DNA of 64,000 nt from Actinacidiphila guanduensis (GTDB lineage: Bacteria > Actinomycetota > Actinomycetes > Streptomycetales > Streptomycetaceae), in assembly GCF_900103985.1 (NCBI RefSeq), contig NZ_FNIE01000011.1, forward strand, positions 186,001 to 250,000. Direction: 5' to 3'. A program made the translations under genes and the position numbers. How positions within the stretch are numbered: the stretch's first letter is position 1; each line of letters opens with the position of its first letter. The notes beneath the pieces were generated by a model. That model was not told where the DNA came from. It saw only the letters and a list, made by a program, of their open reading frames with translations, and made no database searches. Shown here piece after piece: positions 1 to 9,300 of this stretch.

Positions 1-473
1 GGGCCGCCGAAGTAGCGCTCGACGTTCTGGCTCGCGATCTCGGCGAAGTCGGCGCGCCGCTCGTAGCTGTGCAGCATGCCGTGGTCGCCGATGGCGCGCA
101 GCAGGAAGGCGCTGAGCGAGCCGGAGCCGACGCCTGCCTCCACCACCCGCGCGCCGGCGAAGATGTCGGCCATCGCCAGGATCTGCCCCGCGTCCTTGGG
201 GTAGACCACGGCGGCGCCGCGGGGCATGGACAGGACGTAGTCGGGGAGCAGCGGACGCAGCGCGAGGTAGGCGACGTTTCCCGTGGTCCTCACCACACTG
301 CCCTCGGGGGCACCGATCAGCTCGTCGTGCGGGAAAGCGCCCTTGTGGGTGTGGAACTGCTTTCCTGCTTCGAGCGTGAAGGTGTGGTGCCGTCCCTTGG
401 GATCGGTGAGCTGTACCTGGTCCCCGACTCTGAAGGGCCCGCGACGACGGGCCGCACCGGTCGGTTCAGACAT
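1..473 (-). CDS. trmI: tRNA (adenine-58-N1)-methyltransferase TrmI, N-terminal part
   Basis: Methylates A58 in the T loop of tRNA using S-adenosylmethionine. Only the first ~157 residues are present; the 3' part lies beyond the left edge. ATG at 473 begins MSEPTGAARR. The N-terminal half is the small beta-barrel domain of the TrmI family. It is followed by the Rossmann entry with AdoMet motif I VVEAGVGSGSLS and then GDHGMLHSYERRADFA. In actinobacteria this gene usually precedes the proteasomal ATPase arc/mpa, which would lie to the left. It is 45 nt downstream of the M50 protease gene on the same strand and may be cotranscribed with it. Identity is firm from the motif and the family-typical N-terminus. 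Confidence 0.9.
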   Translation of the reverse strand, partial: MSEPTGAARRRGPFRVGDQVQLTDPKGRHHTFTLEAGKQFHTHKGAFPHDELIGAPEGSVVRTTGNVAYLALRPLLPDYVLSMPRGAAVVYPKDAGQILAMADIFAGARVVEAGVGSGSLSAFLLRAIGDHGMLHSYERRADFAEIASQNVERYFGG

Positions 474-518
474 GAGCCCATCCTATAGGGGGCTCGGTTC
501 GCCTCCGGGCGCCCGCGG

Positions 519-1754
519 TCACGACGTCCGGCTCATCGCGGCCAGGAAGGCGCGTTCGACGTCGGCGGTGGACAGGACGCCGTAGATCTCGCCCGTCGGC
601 TCCACGACGAGGTACTCGGTGGAGGGGGTGGCCCGCAGGGTGTCCAGGAGGTCCTCGCCGGTGAGGTCGGCGGACACGCGCATGCCCGGCGTGAGGTCCT
701 GGGCGAGGCCGCTGACCGCGACCCAGGGGCGGCGGTGCTCCGGGATGGACACGATCGCCGACTCGCGGACCAGCGCGGTGGGGTCGCCGCGGCCGTCCAC
801 GACCACCAGGGCGCGCGCGCCCGCCTCGTTGGCCCGCCGCAGCGCCTCGGACAGGGGGGTGTCGGAGGCGACCGGGACCGCCCGGCGGGTCAGGGTGCGG
901 GCCCGCAGGCCGGGAAGGCGCTCGCGCAACCGGGCCATCCGCAGGGCGTTGCCCGCGCCGGTCCAGATGATCGCGGCGAGCACGGCGGCCAGCAGGGCGT
1001 CGGTGAGGGAGTCGGCGCCGCTGCCGCCGCTGTCCCCATTGAGCCCGCCGGCGTAGGAGAGCAGCGGGAGGCCGATCAGGACGGCCAGGGCGAGGGCCCG
1101 GCCGACCCAGGCCGCGGCCACCGTGCCGGCCATCGGGTCGCCGGTGGCCTTCCAGACCACCGCCCGCAGCATCCGGCCGCCGTCCAGCGGCAGCCCGGGC
1201 AAGAAGTTGAAGATCGCAACGATCAAGTTGCTGATCATCAGCCCGGCCAGCAGCACCCCCGGCACGGTGCCGCGCTCCACCAGCTGCATGCCGCCGAAGA
1301 AGACCGCGGCGAGCACCAGCGAGAGCAGCGGGCCGACGAAGGCGAGCACGAACTCCCGGCCCGGGGTCTCGGAGTCCTTCTCGATCTCCGAGACGCCGCC
1401 GAAGAACTGCAGCTGGATGCGGCGCACCGGCAGCCGGAAGCGGATCGCCGCCAGCGTGTGGGCCAGTTCGTGGACGAGCACCGAGGCGTAGAAGGCGACC
1501 GCGAAGAACAGCGAGACCAGGTAGCGCACCCCGCCCAGCTCCGGCAGCACCGTGTCCAGCTGGCCGCCGAAGACCCAGGTGATCAGGGCGGCGACCAGGA
1601 ACCAGCTGGGTGCCACGTAGATCGGGACGCCGAAGAACCGCCCCATCAGGATGCCGCCGCCGGGCTCTCTTGACGGCTTGGCGGTGCCGCCGCCGTCCTC
1701 ACCCCGGCCCGGTGCTCGGGTGTCCCGGGAAGGCGGTTGACCGCTCTCGCTCAC
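519..1754 (-). CDS. M50 family site-2 protease with C-terminal CBS pair
   Basis: Membrane-embedded zinc metalloprotease of the S2P/SpoIVFB type, 411 residues. The zinc site HELAH is at about residues 95-99, in a membrane segment. The second ligand motif LPGLPLDGG lies about 100 residues later. The C-terminal ~130 residues resemble a CBS-domain pair (GARALVVVDGRGDPTALV and STEYLVVEPTGEIYGVLS), which in this family senses nucleotides. GTG at 1754 was chosen because AAGGGGACGAA precedes it with good spacing; an ATG 45 nt upstream lacks a site and would add a non-conserved stretch. It lies directly ahead of trmI. Substrates are unknown; anti-sigma factors or membrane-protein fragments are typical of the family. 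Family firm, role inferred. Confidence 0.88.
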   Translation of the reverse strand: MSESGQPPSRDTRAPGRGEDGGGTAKPSREPGGGILMGRFFGVPIYVAPSWFLVAALITWVFGGQLDTVLPELGGVRYLVSLFFAVAFYASVLVHELAHTLAAIRFRLPVRRIQLQFFGGVSEIEKDSETPGREFVLAFVGPLLSLVLAAVFFGGMQLVERGTVPGVLLAGLMISNLIVAIFNFLPGLPLDGGRMLRAVVWKATGDPMAGTVAAAWVGRALALAVLIGLPLLSYAGGLNGDSGGSGADSLTDALLAAVLAAIIWTGAGNALRMARLRERLPGLRARTLTRRAVPVASDTPLSEALRRANEAGARALVVVDGRGDPTALVRESAIVSIPEHRRPWVAVSGLAQDLTPGMRVSADLTGEDLLDTLRATPSTEYLVVEPTGEIYGVLSTADVERAFLAAMSRTS

Positions 1755-1852
1755 TTCGTCCCCTTCTGACCACAGTCCCCCGTACCGGTCACGCGGCACG
1801 AGGGCGTCACAACCATGCTATGGCCAGGCGCAGCACGGCACACCGGGACACC

Positions 1853-1889
1853 GCGGGACTGTGCAGGACGGGGCGGGACTGTGCAGGAC
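1853..1889. repeat. 17-bp direct repeat, 20-bp period
   Basis: GCGGGACTGTGCAGGAC occurs at 1853-1869 and again at 1873-1889, followed by a third partial CTGTGCA. The repeats sit in the 215-bp divergent region between the M50 protease gene and the RecB-like gene. The 20-bp period places both copies on the same face of the helix, as for a regulator binding twice. No regulator can be named. Confidence 0.6.
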
Positions 1890-1969
1890 TGTGCACGAGG
1901 GTGCGTGACGGGGCCGCCCGGCGGCGTGGTGGGCGCCGGTGTCGGCGGCAGGCCGTAAGGTTCGCTCCC

Positions 1970-2860
1970 ATGGGAACCACGGGAATCCCCGCGCCCCGGC
2001 CGCCGCGCCCGCCGGACTCGCTGTCGCCCTCGCGCGCCCAGGACTTCATGCGCTGCCCACTGCTGTACCGGCTGCGGGTGATCGACCGGCTGCCGGAGAA
2101 GCCCAGCGAGGCGGCCACCCGCGGCACGGTGGTGCACGCGGTGCTGGAGCGGCTCTTCGACGCGCCCGCCGCCGAGCGCACGCCCGCACGGGCCCGGGCG
2201 ATGGTGCCCGGTGAGTGGGAGAAGCTGCTGGCCGCCCGCCCGGAGCTGGCGCAGCTGTTCACCGCGGCCGAGGGCGCCGCCGACGCGGCTGCGCTGCGGC
2301 GGTGGCTGGAAAGCGCCGAGGACCTGGTGGAGCGGTGGTTCACGCTGGAGGACCCCACCCGGCTGGAGCCGGCCGAGCGCGAGCTGTACGTGGAGACCGT
2401 GCTGGAGTCGGGGCTGACGCTGCGCGGCTACGTGGACCGGCTGGACGTCGCGCCCGCCACCGGTGACCTGCGGGTGGTGGACTACAAGACCGGCAAGGCG
2501 CCCCGCCCGGAGTACGCCGACGAGCCGCTGTTCCAGATGCGCTTCTACGCCCTGGTGCTGTGGCGGCTGCGCGGGATGGTGCCGCGCCGGCTCCAGCTGG
2601 TCTACCTCGGCAGCGGCGACGTGGTCACCTACGACCCGACGGAGGCCGAACTGCGGCTGACCGAGCGGCGCCTGCTGGCGCTGTGGGAGGCGATCACGAA
2701 GGCGACGGCCAGCGGGGACTGGCGGCCCAGGCGCGGCCCGCTGTGCGGCTGGTGCGACCACCAGGCGCTGTGCCCGGAGTTCGGCGGCACTCCCCCGCCC
2801 TACCCGCTGGGCAGGACCGCCGATCCGCAGGCCGTCGTGGGCGAGAATGGTGCGGTCTAG
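1970..2860 (+). CDS. RecB-family PD-(D/E)XK nuclease with Fe-S cysteines
   Basis: A free-standing RecB-type nuclease of 296 residues without a helicase. The nuclease motifs are visible: a His in GTVVHAVLERLF, then GYVDRLD, and the catalytic VDYKTG. Four cysteines are placed as in Cas4/AddB nucleases (Cys29 in FMRCPLLYRL, and Cys259, Cys262, Cys268 in CGWCDHQALC), so a 4Fe-4S cluster is likely. ATG at 1970 starts just before the conserved SLSPSRAQDF block. It likely processes DNA ends in repair; the actual substrate is not shown. The next gene starts 16 nt after its stop, so both may share a transcript. Confidence 0.85.
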   Translation: MGTTGIPAPRPPRPPDSLSPSRAQDFMRCPLLYRLRVIDRLPEKPSEAATRGTVVHAVLERLFDAPAAERTPARARAMVPGEWEKLLAARPELAQLFTAAEGAADAAALRRWLESAEDLVERWFTLEDPTRLEPAERELYVETVLESGLTLRGYVDRLDVAPATGDLRVVDYKTGKAPRPEYADEPLFQMRFYALVLWRLRGMVPRRLQLVYLGSGDVVTYDPTEAELRLTERRLLALWEAITKATASGDWRPRRGPLCGWCDHQALCPEFGGTPPPYPLGRTADPQAVVGENGAV

Positions 2861-2876
2861 CGAAAGGGAAGTGCCC

Positions 2877-3548
2877 GTGGCGATCCGCGTGCTGCTGGTG
2901 GACGACCAGCCGCTGCTGCGTACCGGTTTCCGGATGATCCTGGAGGCCGAGCCGGACCTGGCCGTGGTCGGCGAGGCCGGCGACGGGCAGCAGGCGCTGG
3001 ACCAGGTGCGGGCGCTGCAGCCCGACGTGGTGCTGATGGACATCCGCATGCCCCGGATGGACGGGGTGGAGGCCACCCGGCAGATCACCGGCCCGGACCG
3101 CTCGGGCCCGGCGAAGGTGCTGGTGCTGACCACTTTCGACCTGGACGAGTACGTGGTCGAGGCGCTGCGGGCCGGGGCCAGCGGCTTCCTGCTGAAGGAC
3201 GCGCCGGCGGCCGAACTCGTGCAGGCGATCCGGGTGGTGGCGGCCGGCGAGGCCATGCTGGCGCCCTCGATCACCCGGCGGCTGCTGGACAAGTACGCGG
3301 GCCGGCTGCCCTCCGGCGACGACGCGGTGCCGCAGCCGCTGCAGGCGCTGACCGAGCGCGAGGTGGAGGTGCTCAAGCTGGTGGCCCGCGGTCTGTCCAA
3401 CGCGGAGATCGCCGCCGAGCTGTTCGTCAGCGAGACCACCGTGAAGACCCATGTGGGCCATGTGCTCACGAAGTTGGCGCTGCGGGACCGGGTGCAGGCG
3501 GCGGTGTACGCCTACGAGAGCGGCCTGGTGCGGCCCGGCGCGAGCTGA
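2877..3548 (+). CDS. NarL/LuxR-family response regulator (orphan)
   Basis: Two-component response regulator of 223 residues. The receiver domain has the acidic pair Asp9-Asp10, phospho-acceptor Asp55 in VVLMDIRMP, the switch Thr in VLTTFD and the conserved Lys in LLKDAP. A LuxR-type helix-turn-helix follows from about residue 155 (LTEREVEVLKLVARG, then SNAEIAAELFVSETTVKTHV). GTG at 2877 has AAAGGGAA six nt upstream; an upstream ATG at 2847 would overlap the nuclease gene. No histidine kinase is adjacent: the left neighbour is a nuclease, and the right one is a convergent binding protein. Its kinase must be encoded elsewhere, or it works without one. Confidence 0.9.
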   Translation: MAIRVLLVDDQPLLRTGFRMILEAEPDLAVVGEAGDGQQALDQVRALQPDVVLMDIRMPRMDGVEATRQITGPDRSGPAKVLVLTTFDLDEYVVEALRAGASGFLLKDAPAAELVQAIRVVAAGEAMLAPSITRRLLDKYAGRLPSGDDAVPQPLQALTEREVEVLKLVARGLSNAEIAAELFVSETTVKTHVGHVLTKLALRDRVQAAVYAYESGLVRPGAS

Positions 3549-3585
3549 TCCGCCGCCCCCGGACCCGCAAAGGACGAGCCGCGAA

Positions 3586-3640
3586 CCGAACGGGCGCGGC
3601 GGCAGAGGACCGAAAGTCCCCTCCCGCCGCGCCCGTTCGG
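3586..3640. terminator. Bidirectional terminator, 17-bp perfect stem
   Basis: Arms CCGAACGGGCGCGGCGG (3586-3602) and CCGCCGCGCCCGTTCGG (3624-3640) are exact complements. A partial inner stem lies between them. It lies between the convergent response regulator and binding-protein genes and can serve both. Confidence 0.85.
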
Positions 3641-3652
3641 CGTCAGGTGCCG

Positions 3653-5248
3653 TCAGCCGGAGGCGCCCCGGCCCAGCTCCCAGAACTGCGTGGTGGTCGA
3701 GGCGTTGAGCGCCCACTCCACGCCGGTGATGTTGCTGTGTGCGGCGATGTACTGGTTCGCCTGCCACAGCGGGATCATCGGGACGTCGTCCGCGATGATG
3801 TTCTGCGCCTGCCCGAAGGCGTCCGTGGTGGAGCTGCGCGCCGCCTGTCTGCGGGTGTCCGGCAGGATCTGGTCCTGGATCTGCTTGTTCTGGTACGGCA
3901 GGTTCAGGAAGCCGTCCTTGCCGAAGAACGGCGCGATGTAGTTGTCCGGGTCCGGGAAGTCCGGCAGCCAGTTGATCGCGAAGATCTGGTACTTGCGCTG
4001 GGCGGCGGCCGCCACGAAGGCGTTCCACTGCTCGGCCTGGACGTGGACGTCGAACAGGCCGGTGGAGTCCAGCTGCTTCTCGATCGCCTGGGCCTCGGCC
4101 TGGTTCTCCGTACCACCGGTGTCGCGGCGGAAGTTGATGGTCAGCGGCACCTTCTCGGTGATGCCGGCGTCCTTCAGGGTCTTCTTCGCCTCCGCGACGT
4201 TCGGCTCCTTGTAGACGTCGAAGAAGGAGTTGATGTGGCTGTTGATGCCCTGCGGGACCACCGAGTACAGCGGCACCGCGGTGCGCTTGTAGATGTCGCG
4301 GGTGATCGCCTGCCGGTCGATGATCTCGGCCATCGCCTTGCGCACCGCGAGGCTCTTCAAGTCGCCGTCGTCGGTGTTGAGGAACAGGTAGCGGGCCTCG
4401 CCGCCGGGCGCCTCGGTGAGCTTGATGTCGGAGCTGTCGCTGTCCTGCAGCTCCTCGATCTGATCCGGCGCCAGGGTGCGGGTCATGACGTCCAGGGTGT
4501 GGTCCTTCAGCGCCGCTTCCATCTTGTGGGAGTCGGTGTAGAGCATCAGCTTCACCGCGTCGTTGTGCAGCTTCAGGATGCCCTGGTACTTGGAGTTCTT
4601 GGAGAAGTCCGCCTCCTTGCCCGCCGCCCAGGAGTCCATCGTGTAGGGACCGGAACCGGTCAGCCGCCAGCCGGTGTACGGCTTGTCGGCGGGGTAGACC
4701 TGGTGGTCGACGATGGCGGCCGCGGGCGTGGCGAGCTTCGCCGGGAAGGTCGCGTCGGGCGACTTCAGGTGGAAGACGACGTGTGAGGCGTCGGGCGTCT
4801 CCACGCTCTTGACGTCGGCTATGAGGGAGACCGGGCCCGTCGGCGAGTTGATCTTCTGGGTCCGCTCGATGGAGAACTTGACGTCCTGGGCGGTCAGGTC
4901 GTGACCGTTGGAGAACTTCAGGCCCGACCGCATGGTGCACGAGTAGACCAGGCCCGTGGCGTCGGTGAAGTGGCATTCCTTGGCCGCGTCCGGCGTCGGG
5001 GTGGTGCTGCCGCGCGGATAGGTGAGCAGCATCTGGAAGGTGTTGTAGAAGACATTCCAGGTGGCGCTGTCGTACGACGTGGCGGGGTCCAGCGGCGCCG
5101 GGTTGGACTTGTTCAGCTCGATGCTGTCCGTGGTGCCGACGACGATGGGTTTGCCACTGCCGCCGCTCCCTCCCGAGCTACCGCACCCGGCAACGACCGG
5201 CGTCAGCGCGCCCAGCAGGGCAGGCAGCACCAGAAGCTTGCGGTTCAT
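3653..5248 (-). CDS. ABC transporter substrate-binding lipoprotein, family 5 (peptide/nickel type)
   Basis: Extracellular solute-binding protein of about 531 residues. The signal peptide MNRKLLVLPALLGALTPVVAG ends in a lipobox VVAGC, so the mature protein is lipid-anchored. The fold markers of the DppA/OppA group are present, including the segment around TGSGPYTMDSW and the C-terminal block IFAINWLPDFPDPDNY. ATG at 5248 has AGGAG ten nt upstream; an in-frame ATG 24 nt earlier has no site. No permease or ATPase genes are adjacent, so it is an orphan that may feed a transporter encoded elsewhere or act as a sensor. The ligand is unknown; oligopeptides are the default for the family. Confidence 0.88.
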   Translation of the reverse strand: MNRKLLVLPALLGALTPVVAGCGSSGGSGGSGKPIVVGTTDSIELNKSNPAPLDPATSYDSATWNVFYNTFQMLLTYPRGSTTPTPDAAKECHFTDATGLVYSCTMRSGLKFSNGHDLTAQDVKFSIERTQKINSPTGPVSLIADVKSVETPDASHVVFHLKSPDATFPAKLATPAAAIVDHQVYPADKPYTGWRLTGSGPYTMDSWAAGKEADFSKNSKYQGILKLHNDAVKLMLYTDSHKMEAALKDHTLDVMTRTLAPDQIEELQDSDSSDIKLTEAPGGEARYLFLNTDDGDLKSLAVRKAMAEIIDRQAITRDIYKRTAVPLYSVVPQGINSHINSFFDVYKEPNVAEAKKTLKDAGITEKVPLTINFRRDTGGTENQAEAQAIEKQLDSTGLFDVHVQAEQWNAFVAAAAQRKYQIFAINWLPDFPDPDNYIAPFFGKDGFLNLPYQNKQIQDQILPDTRRQAARSSTTDAFGQAQNIIADDVPMIPLWQANQYIAAHSNITGVEWALNASTTTQFWELGRGASG

Positions 5249-5476
5249 CGTGGTCGTTCTCCTCTTACGCATGTACGTACGCGTCTACGCAGGTGACGGT
5301 GATGCCGTGTGCGTGGAGCGGGCGGCTTGCCGCGGGCGTGGCGCGGTCGGCCGCAGGGATGGATAAACCCGTTCCGTGGGCACGCTTGGGCGACGATACC
5401 GAGATTGCCCGTGATCAGCATCAACGGGATGCCAAAGTTCCGGATGCGCCTTCTGGGAGGCGCGAGCCGGGCACCG

Positions 5477-6178
5477 TCAGTGAATGCGCGTGTTCACAGC
5501 GCGCAGGAACGGCACGCTCAGCTCCTCCAGGGAGCGGACGACGGTCCGGCCGGGCGCCGGCTCGATCGGCACGAGCGAGGGCACGGCGACCACGTGGCAG
5601 CCGGCCGCCTCCGCGGAGGCGACTCCGGTGAGGGTGTCCTCCACGACCACGCAGCGCGCCGGGTCGGCGCCGAGCCGGGCGGCCGCGGCCAGGTACGGGT
5701 CGGGGTGCGGCTTGGTGCGGGCGATCTCGTCGCCGGCGAGGGTGAAGGCGAAGTGCTCGGGACCGAGCGAGCGCAGCATCACATCGATGGTGCGGCGGTG
5801 CGAGGCGGAGACCAGGGCGGTGGGCACGCCGTGCGCGGACAGCTCCGCCAGCAGCCGCCGGGCGCCCGGCATCAGGGGGGCGCCGCGGGCCACCAGGCGC
5901 TCGAAGGCGCTGTTGACGGCGAGGCTCAGCTCGCCCAGGGTCGCCGTCACCCCGGTGACCTCCATCAGGTGGCCGAGGCTACGGGCCATCGGGCCGCCGA
6001 TCACCACCTTGCGGTGCACCTCGTCCAGCACGTGCCCGAGCGCCGCGAAGACCTCGGACTCCGCCGCCCACCACAGCCCTTCGGTGTCCACCAGGGTGCC
6101 GTCCAGGTCCAGGAGCACCGCCCAGGGCCCGGGCCCTGGCACCGTACGGGTCGCGGCGACGGGGATGCTGCTGGTCAT
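5477..6178 (-). CDS. HAD-superfamily hydrolase (beta-phosphoglucomutase-like subfamily)
   Basis: Cytoplasmic HAD phosphatase of 233 residues. Motif I is LLDLDGTLVDTEGLWW, with the nucleophile Asp and acid/base Asp. Motif II is the Ser in TALVSASHR, motif III the Lys in ARTKPHPDP, and motif IV the acidic pair in VVVEDTLTG. The helical cap after motif I marks the GPH/beta-phosphoglucomutase subgroup, many of which act on sugar phosphates or phosphoglycolate. ATG at 6178 has GAGGAG eight nt upstream. The intergenic stretch 5249-5476 downstream contains no convincing gene and should carry the binding-protein promoter. The substrate is not predictable from sequence. Confidence 0.85.
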   Translation of the reverse strand: MTSSIPVAATRTVPGPGPWAVLLDLDGTLVDTEGLWWAAESEVFAALGHVLDEVHRKVVIGGPMARSLGHLMEVTGVTATLGELSLAVNSAFERLVARGAPLMPGARRLLAELSAHGVPTALVSASHRRTIDVMLRSLGPEHFAFTLAGDEIARTKPHPDPYLAAAARLGADPARCVVVEDTLTGVASAEAAGCHVVAVPSLVPIEPAPGRTVVRSLEELSVPFLRAVNTRIH

Positions 6179-6207
6179 GGGCCCCACTCCTCGGTCCTGG
6201 GGGACAC

Positions 6208-6257
6208 GGAGGCCGGCCACCGCACCTCGCGAAACCGCGGGGCGGCGACCGGCCTCC
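6208..6257 (-). terminator. Candidate metH terminator
   Basis: GGAGGCCGG (6208-6216) pairs with CCGGCCTCC (6249-6257), with further complementarity inside the loop. It lies about 110 nt past the metH stop. A short 11-bp repeat (CAGCCGCCGAC, about 2.7 copies, 6323-6352) lies between. No T-tract is visible, as is usual for this GC class. Confidence 0.5.
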
Positions 6258-6363
6258 ACCGGACCGTCAAGTGTACGTCGGGCCGTGCCGGCCCGCTGAT
6301 CGACCGCTGACGGGCCCCCGAGCAGCCGCCGACCAGCCGCCGACCAGCCGCCTTACACCCGGA

Positions 6364-9300
6364 TCAGCGGGCGTTGAAGTACTTCGCCTCCGGGTGGTGG
6401 ATGACGATGGCGTCGGTGGACTGCTCCGGGTGCAGCTGGAACTCCTCGGACAGCTTCACACCGATCCGCTCCGGCTCCAGCAGCTCGGCGATCTTGGCCC
6501 GGTCCTCCAGGTCGGGGCAGGCGCCGTAGCCGAGCGAGAAGCGGGCGCCGCGGTACTTCAGGTCGAACATGTCGGCCATGGCCGCCGGGTCCTCACCGCC
6601 GAAGCCCAGCTCGGCGCGGACCCGGGCGTGCCAGTACTCGGCGAGCGCCTCGGCGAGCTGGACGGACAGGCCGTGCAGCTCCAGGTAGTCGCGGTAGGAG
6701 TCGGCGGCGAACAGCTCGTTGGCGGCCTCGGAGACGCGGCCGCCCACGGTGACCACCTGGAAGCCGACGACGTCGGTCTCGCCGGACTCCTCGGGCCGGA
6801 AGAAGTCGGCCAGGCACAGCCGGCGGCCGCGACGCTGGCGCGGGAAGGTGAAGCGGGTGCGCTCGGTGCCGTCCTCGTGCAGCACGATCAGGTCGTCGCC
6901 CTTGGACACGCACGGGAAGTAGCCGTAGGTGACGGCGGCCTCCAGCAGGCCCTCGGACTGGAGCTTGGTGAGCAGCCCGCGCAGCCGGGGCCGGCCCTCG
7001 GACTCCACCAGCTCCTCGTAGGAGGGCCCGTCGGCGCGGGACTGCTTCAGGCCCCACTGGCCCTTGAAGAGGGCGCCCTCGTCGAGCCAGGAGGCGTAGT
7101 CGGCGAGCTGGATGCCCTTGACGACGCGGCTGCCCCAGAACGGCGGGGTGGGCACCGGGTTGTCCACGGCGACGTCGGAGCGGACCTGGCCCAGGTTGGG
7201 CTCGGGCTCCGGCTCGGCCTGCTCGCGGCGCGGCACCCGGCGGGCCTTCAGCTCGGGCAGCTGGGCGCCGGGCACCCCGCGCTTGACGCCGATCAGGGCG
7301 TCCATCAGCCGCAGGCCCTCGAAGGCGTCACGGGCGTAGCGGACCTCGCCCGCGTACAGCTCGTGCAGGTCCTGCTCGACGTAGGCGCGGGTGAGGGCGG
7401 CGCCACCGAGGATCACCGGGAACTTCGCGGCCAGGCCCCGCTGGTTCAGCTCCTCCAGGTTCTCCTTCATGATCACGGTGGACTTCACCAGCAGCCCGGA
7501 CATGCCGATCACGTCGGCGCGGTGCTCCTCGGCGGCCTCCAGGATCGCCGAGACCGGCTGCTTGATGCCCAGGTTGACCACGTTGTAGCCGTTGTTGGAC
7601 AGGATGATGTCGACCAGGTTCTTGCCGATGTCGTGGACGTCGCCGCGGACGGTGGCCAGCACGATGGTGCCCTTGCCGCTGTCGTCGGACTTCTCCATGT
7701 GCGGTTCCAGGTAGGCCACCGCGGTCTTCATCACCTCGGCGGACTGCAGCACGAAGGGCAGCTGCATCTGCCCGGAGCCGAACAGCTCGCCGACCACCTT
7801 CATGCCGGCCAGCAGCGTGTCGTTGACGATGTCCAGGGCGGGCCGCTCGGCCAGGGCCGCGTCGAGGTCGTCGGTCAGGCCGTTCTTCTCGCCGTCGATG
7901 ATCCGCCGCTGCAGCCGCTCCTCCAGCGGCAGCGCGGCCAGTTCCTCGGCCTTGCCGGCCTTGAGCGACTTGCTGTCGACGCCCTCGAAGAGCGCCATCA
8001 GCTTCTGCAGCGGGTCGTAGCCCTCGCTCCTGCGGTCGTAGATCAGGTCGAGGGCGGTCTCGCGCTGCTCCTCGGGGATGCGGGCGATCGGCAGGATCTT
8101 GGCAGCGTGCACGATCGCGGAGTCCAGGCCGGCCTTGACGCACTCGTCGAGGAAGACCGAGTTGAGGGCGGTGCGGGCGGCGGGGTTGAGGCCGAAGGAG
8201 ATGTTCGACAGGCCGAGGGTGGTCTGCACCTCCGGGTGACGCTTCTTCAGCTCGCGGATCGCCTCGATGGTGGCGACGCCGTCCTTGCGGGACTCCTCCT
8301 GGCCGGTGCAGATGGTGAAGGTCAGGCAGTCCACGAGGATGTCGGACTCGCGGATGCCCCAGTTGCCCGTGAGGTCGGCGATCAGCCGCTCGGCGATCTC
8401 GACCTTCTTCTCCGCGGTACGGGCCTGCCCCTCCTCGTCGATGGTGAGCGCGATCAGGGCCGCGCCGTGCTCGGCGGCCAGCGCGGTGACCTTCGCGAAC
8501 CGGGACTCCGGGCCGTCGCCGTCCTCGTAGTTGACCGAGTTGAGCACCGCGCGGCCGCCGAGCTTCTCCAGCCCGGCGCGCAGCACGTCCACCTCGGTGG
8601 AGTCCAGCACGATCGGCAGGGTGGAAGCGGTGGCGAACCGGCCGGCGAGTTCGGCCATGTCGGCGACACCGTCCCGGCCGACGTAGTCCACGCACAGGTC
8701 GAGCAGGTGGGCGCCCTCGCGGATCTGGTCGCGGGCCATCTCCACGCAGTCCTCCCAGCGGCCCTCCAGCATCGCCTCGCGGAACTTCTTCGAGCCGTTG
8801 GCGTTGGTCCGCTCGCCGATGGCGAGGTAGGAGGTGTCCTGGCGGAAGGGCACGGTCTGGTAGAGCGAGGAGGCACCGGGCTCGGGCCGCGGGTCGCGCG
8901 GGGTGATGTCGTGGCCGCCGATCCGCTCGACCAGCCGGCGCAGGTGCTCGGGGGTGGTGCCGCAGCAGCCGCCGACCAGCGACAGGCCGTACTCCGCGGC
9001 GAACACCTCGTGGGCGTCGGCCAGTTCGCTCGGGCTGAGCGGGTAGTGGGCGCCGTCCTTGGTGAGCACCGGCAGGCCGGCGTTGGGCATACAGGTCAGC
9101 GGGATGCGCGAGTGCCGGGCGAGGTAGCGCAGGTGCTCGCTCATCTCGGCGGGCCCGGTGGAGCAGTTGAGGCCGATGAGGTCGATGCCCAGCGGCTCCA
9201 GGGCGGTGAGCGCGGCGCCGATCTCGGAGCCGAGCAGCATGGTGCCGGTGGTCTCCACGGCCACCGAGCAGATCACCGGCAGTTCGACGCCGGCGGCCCG

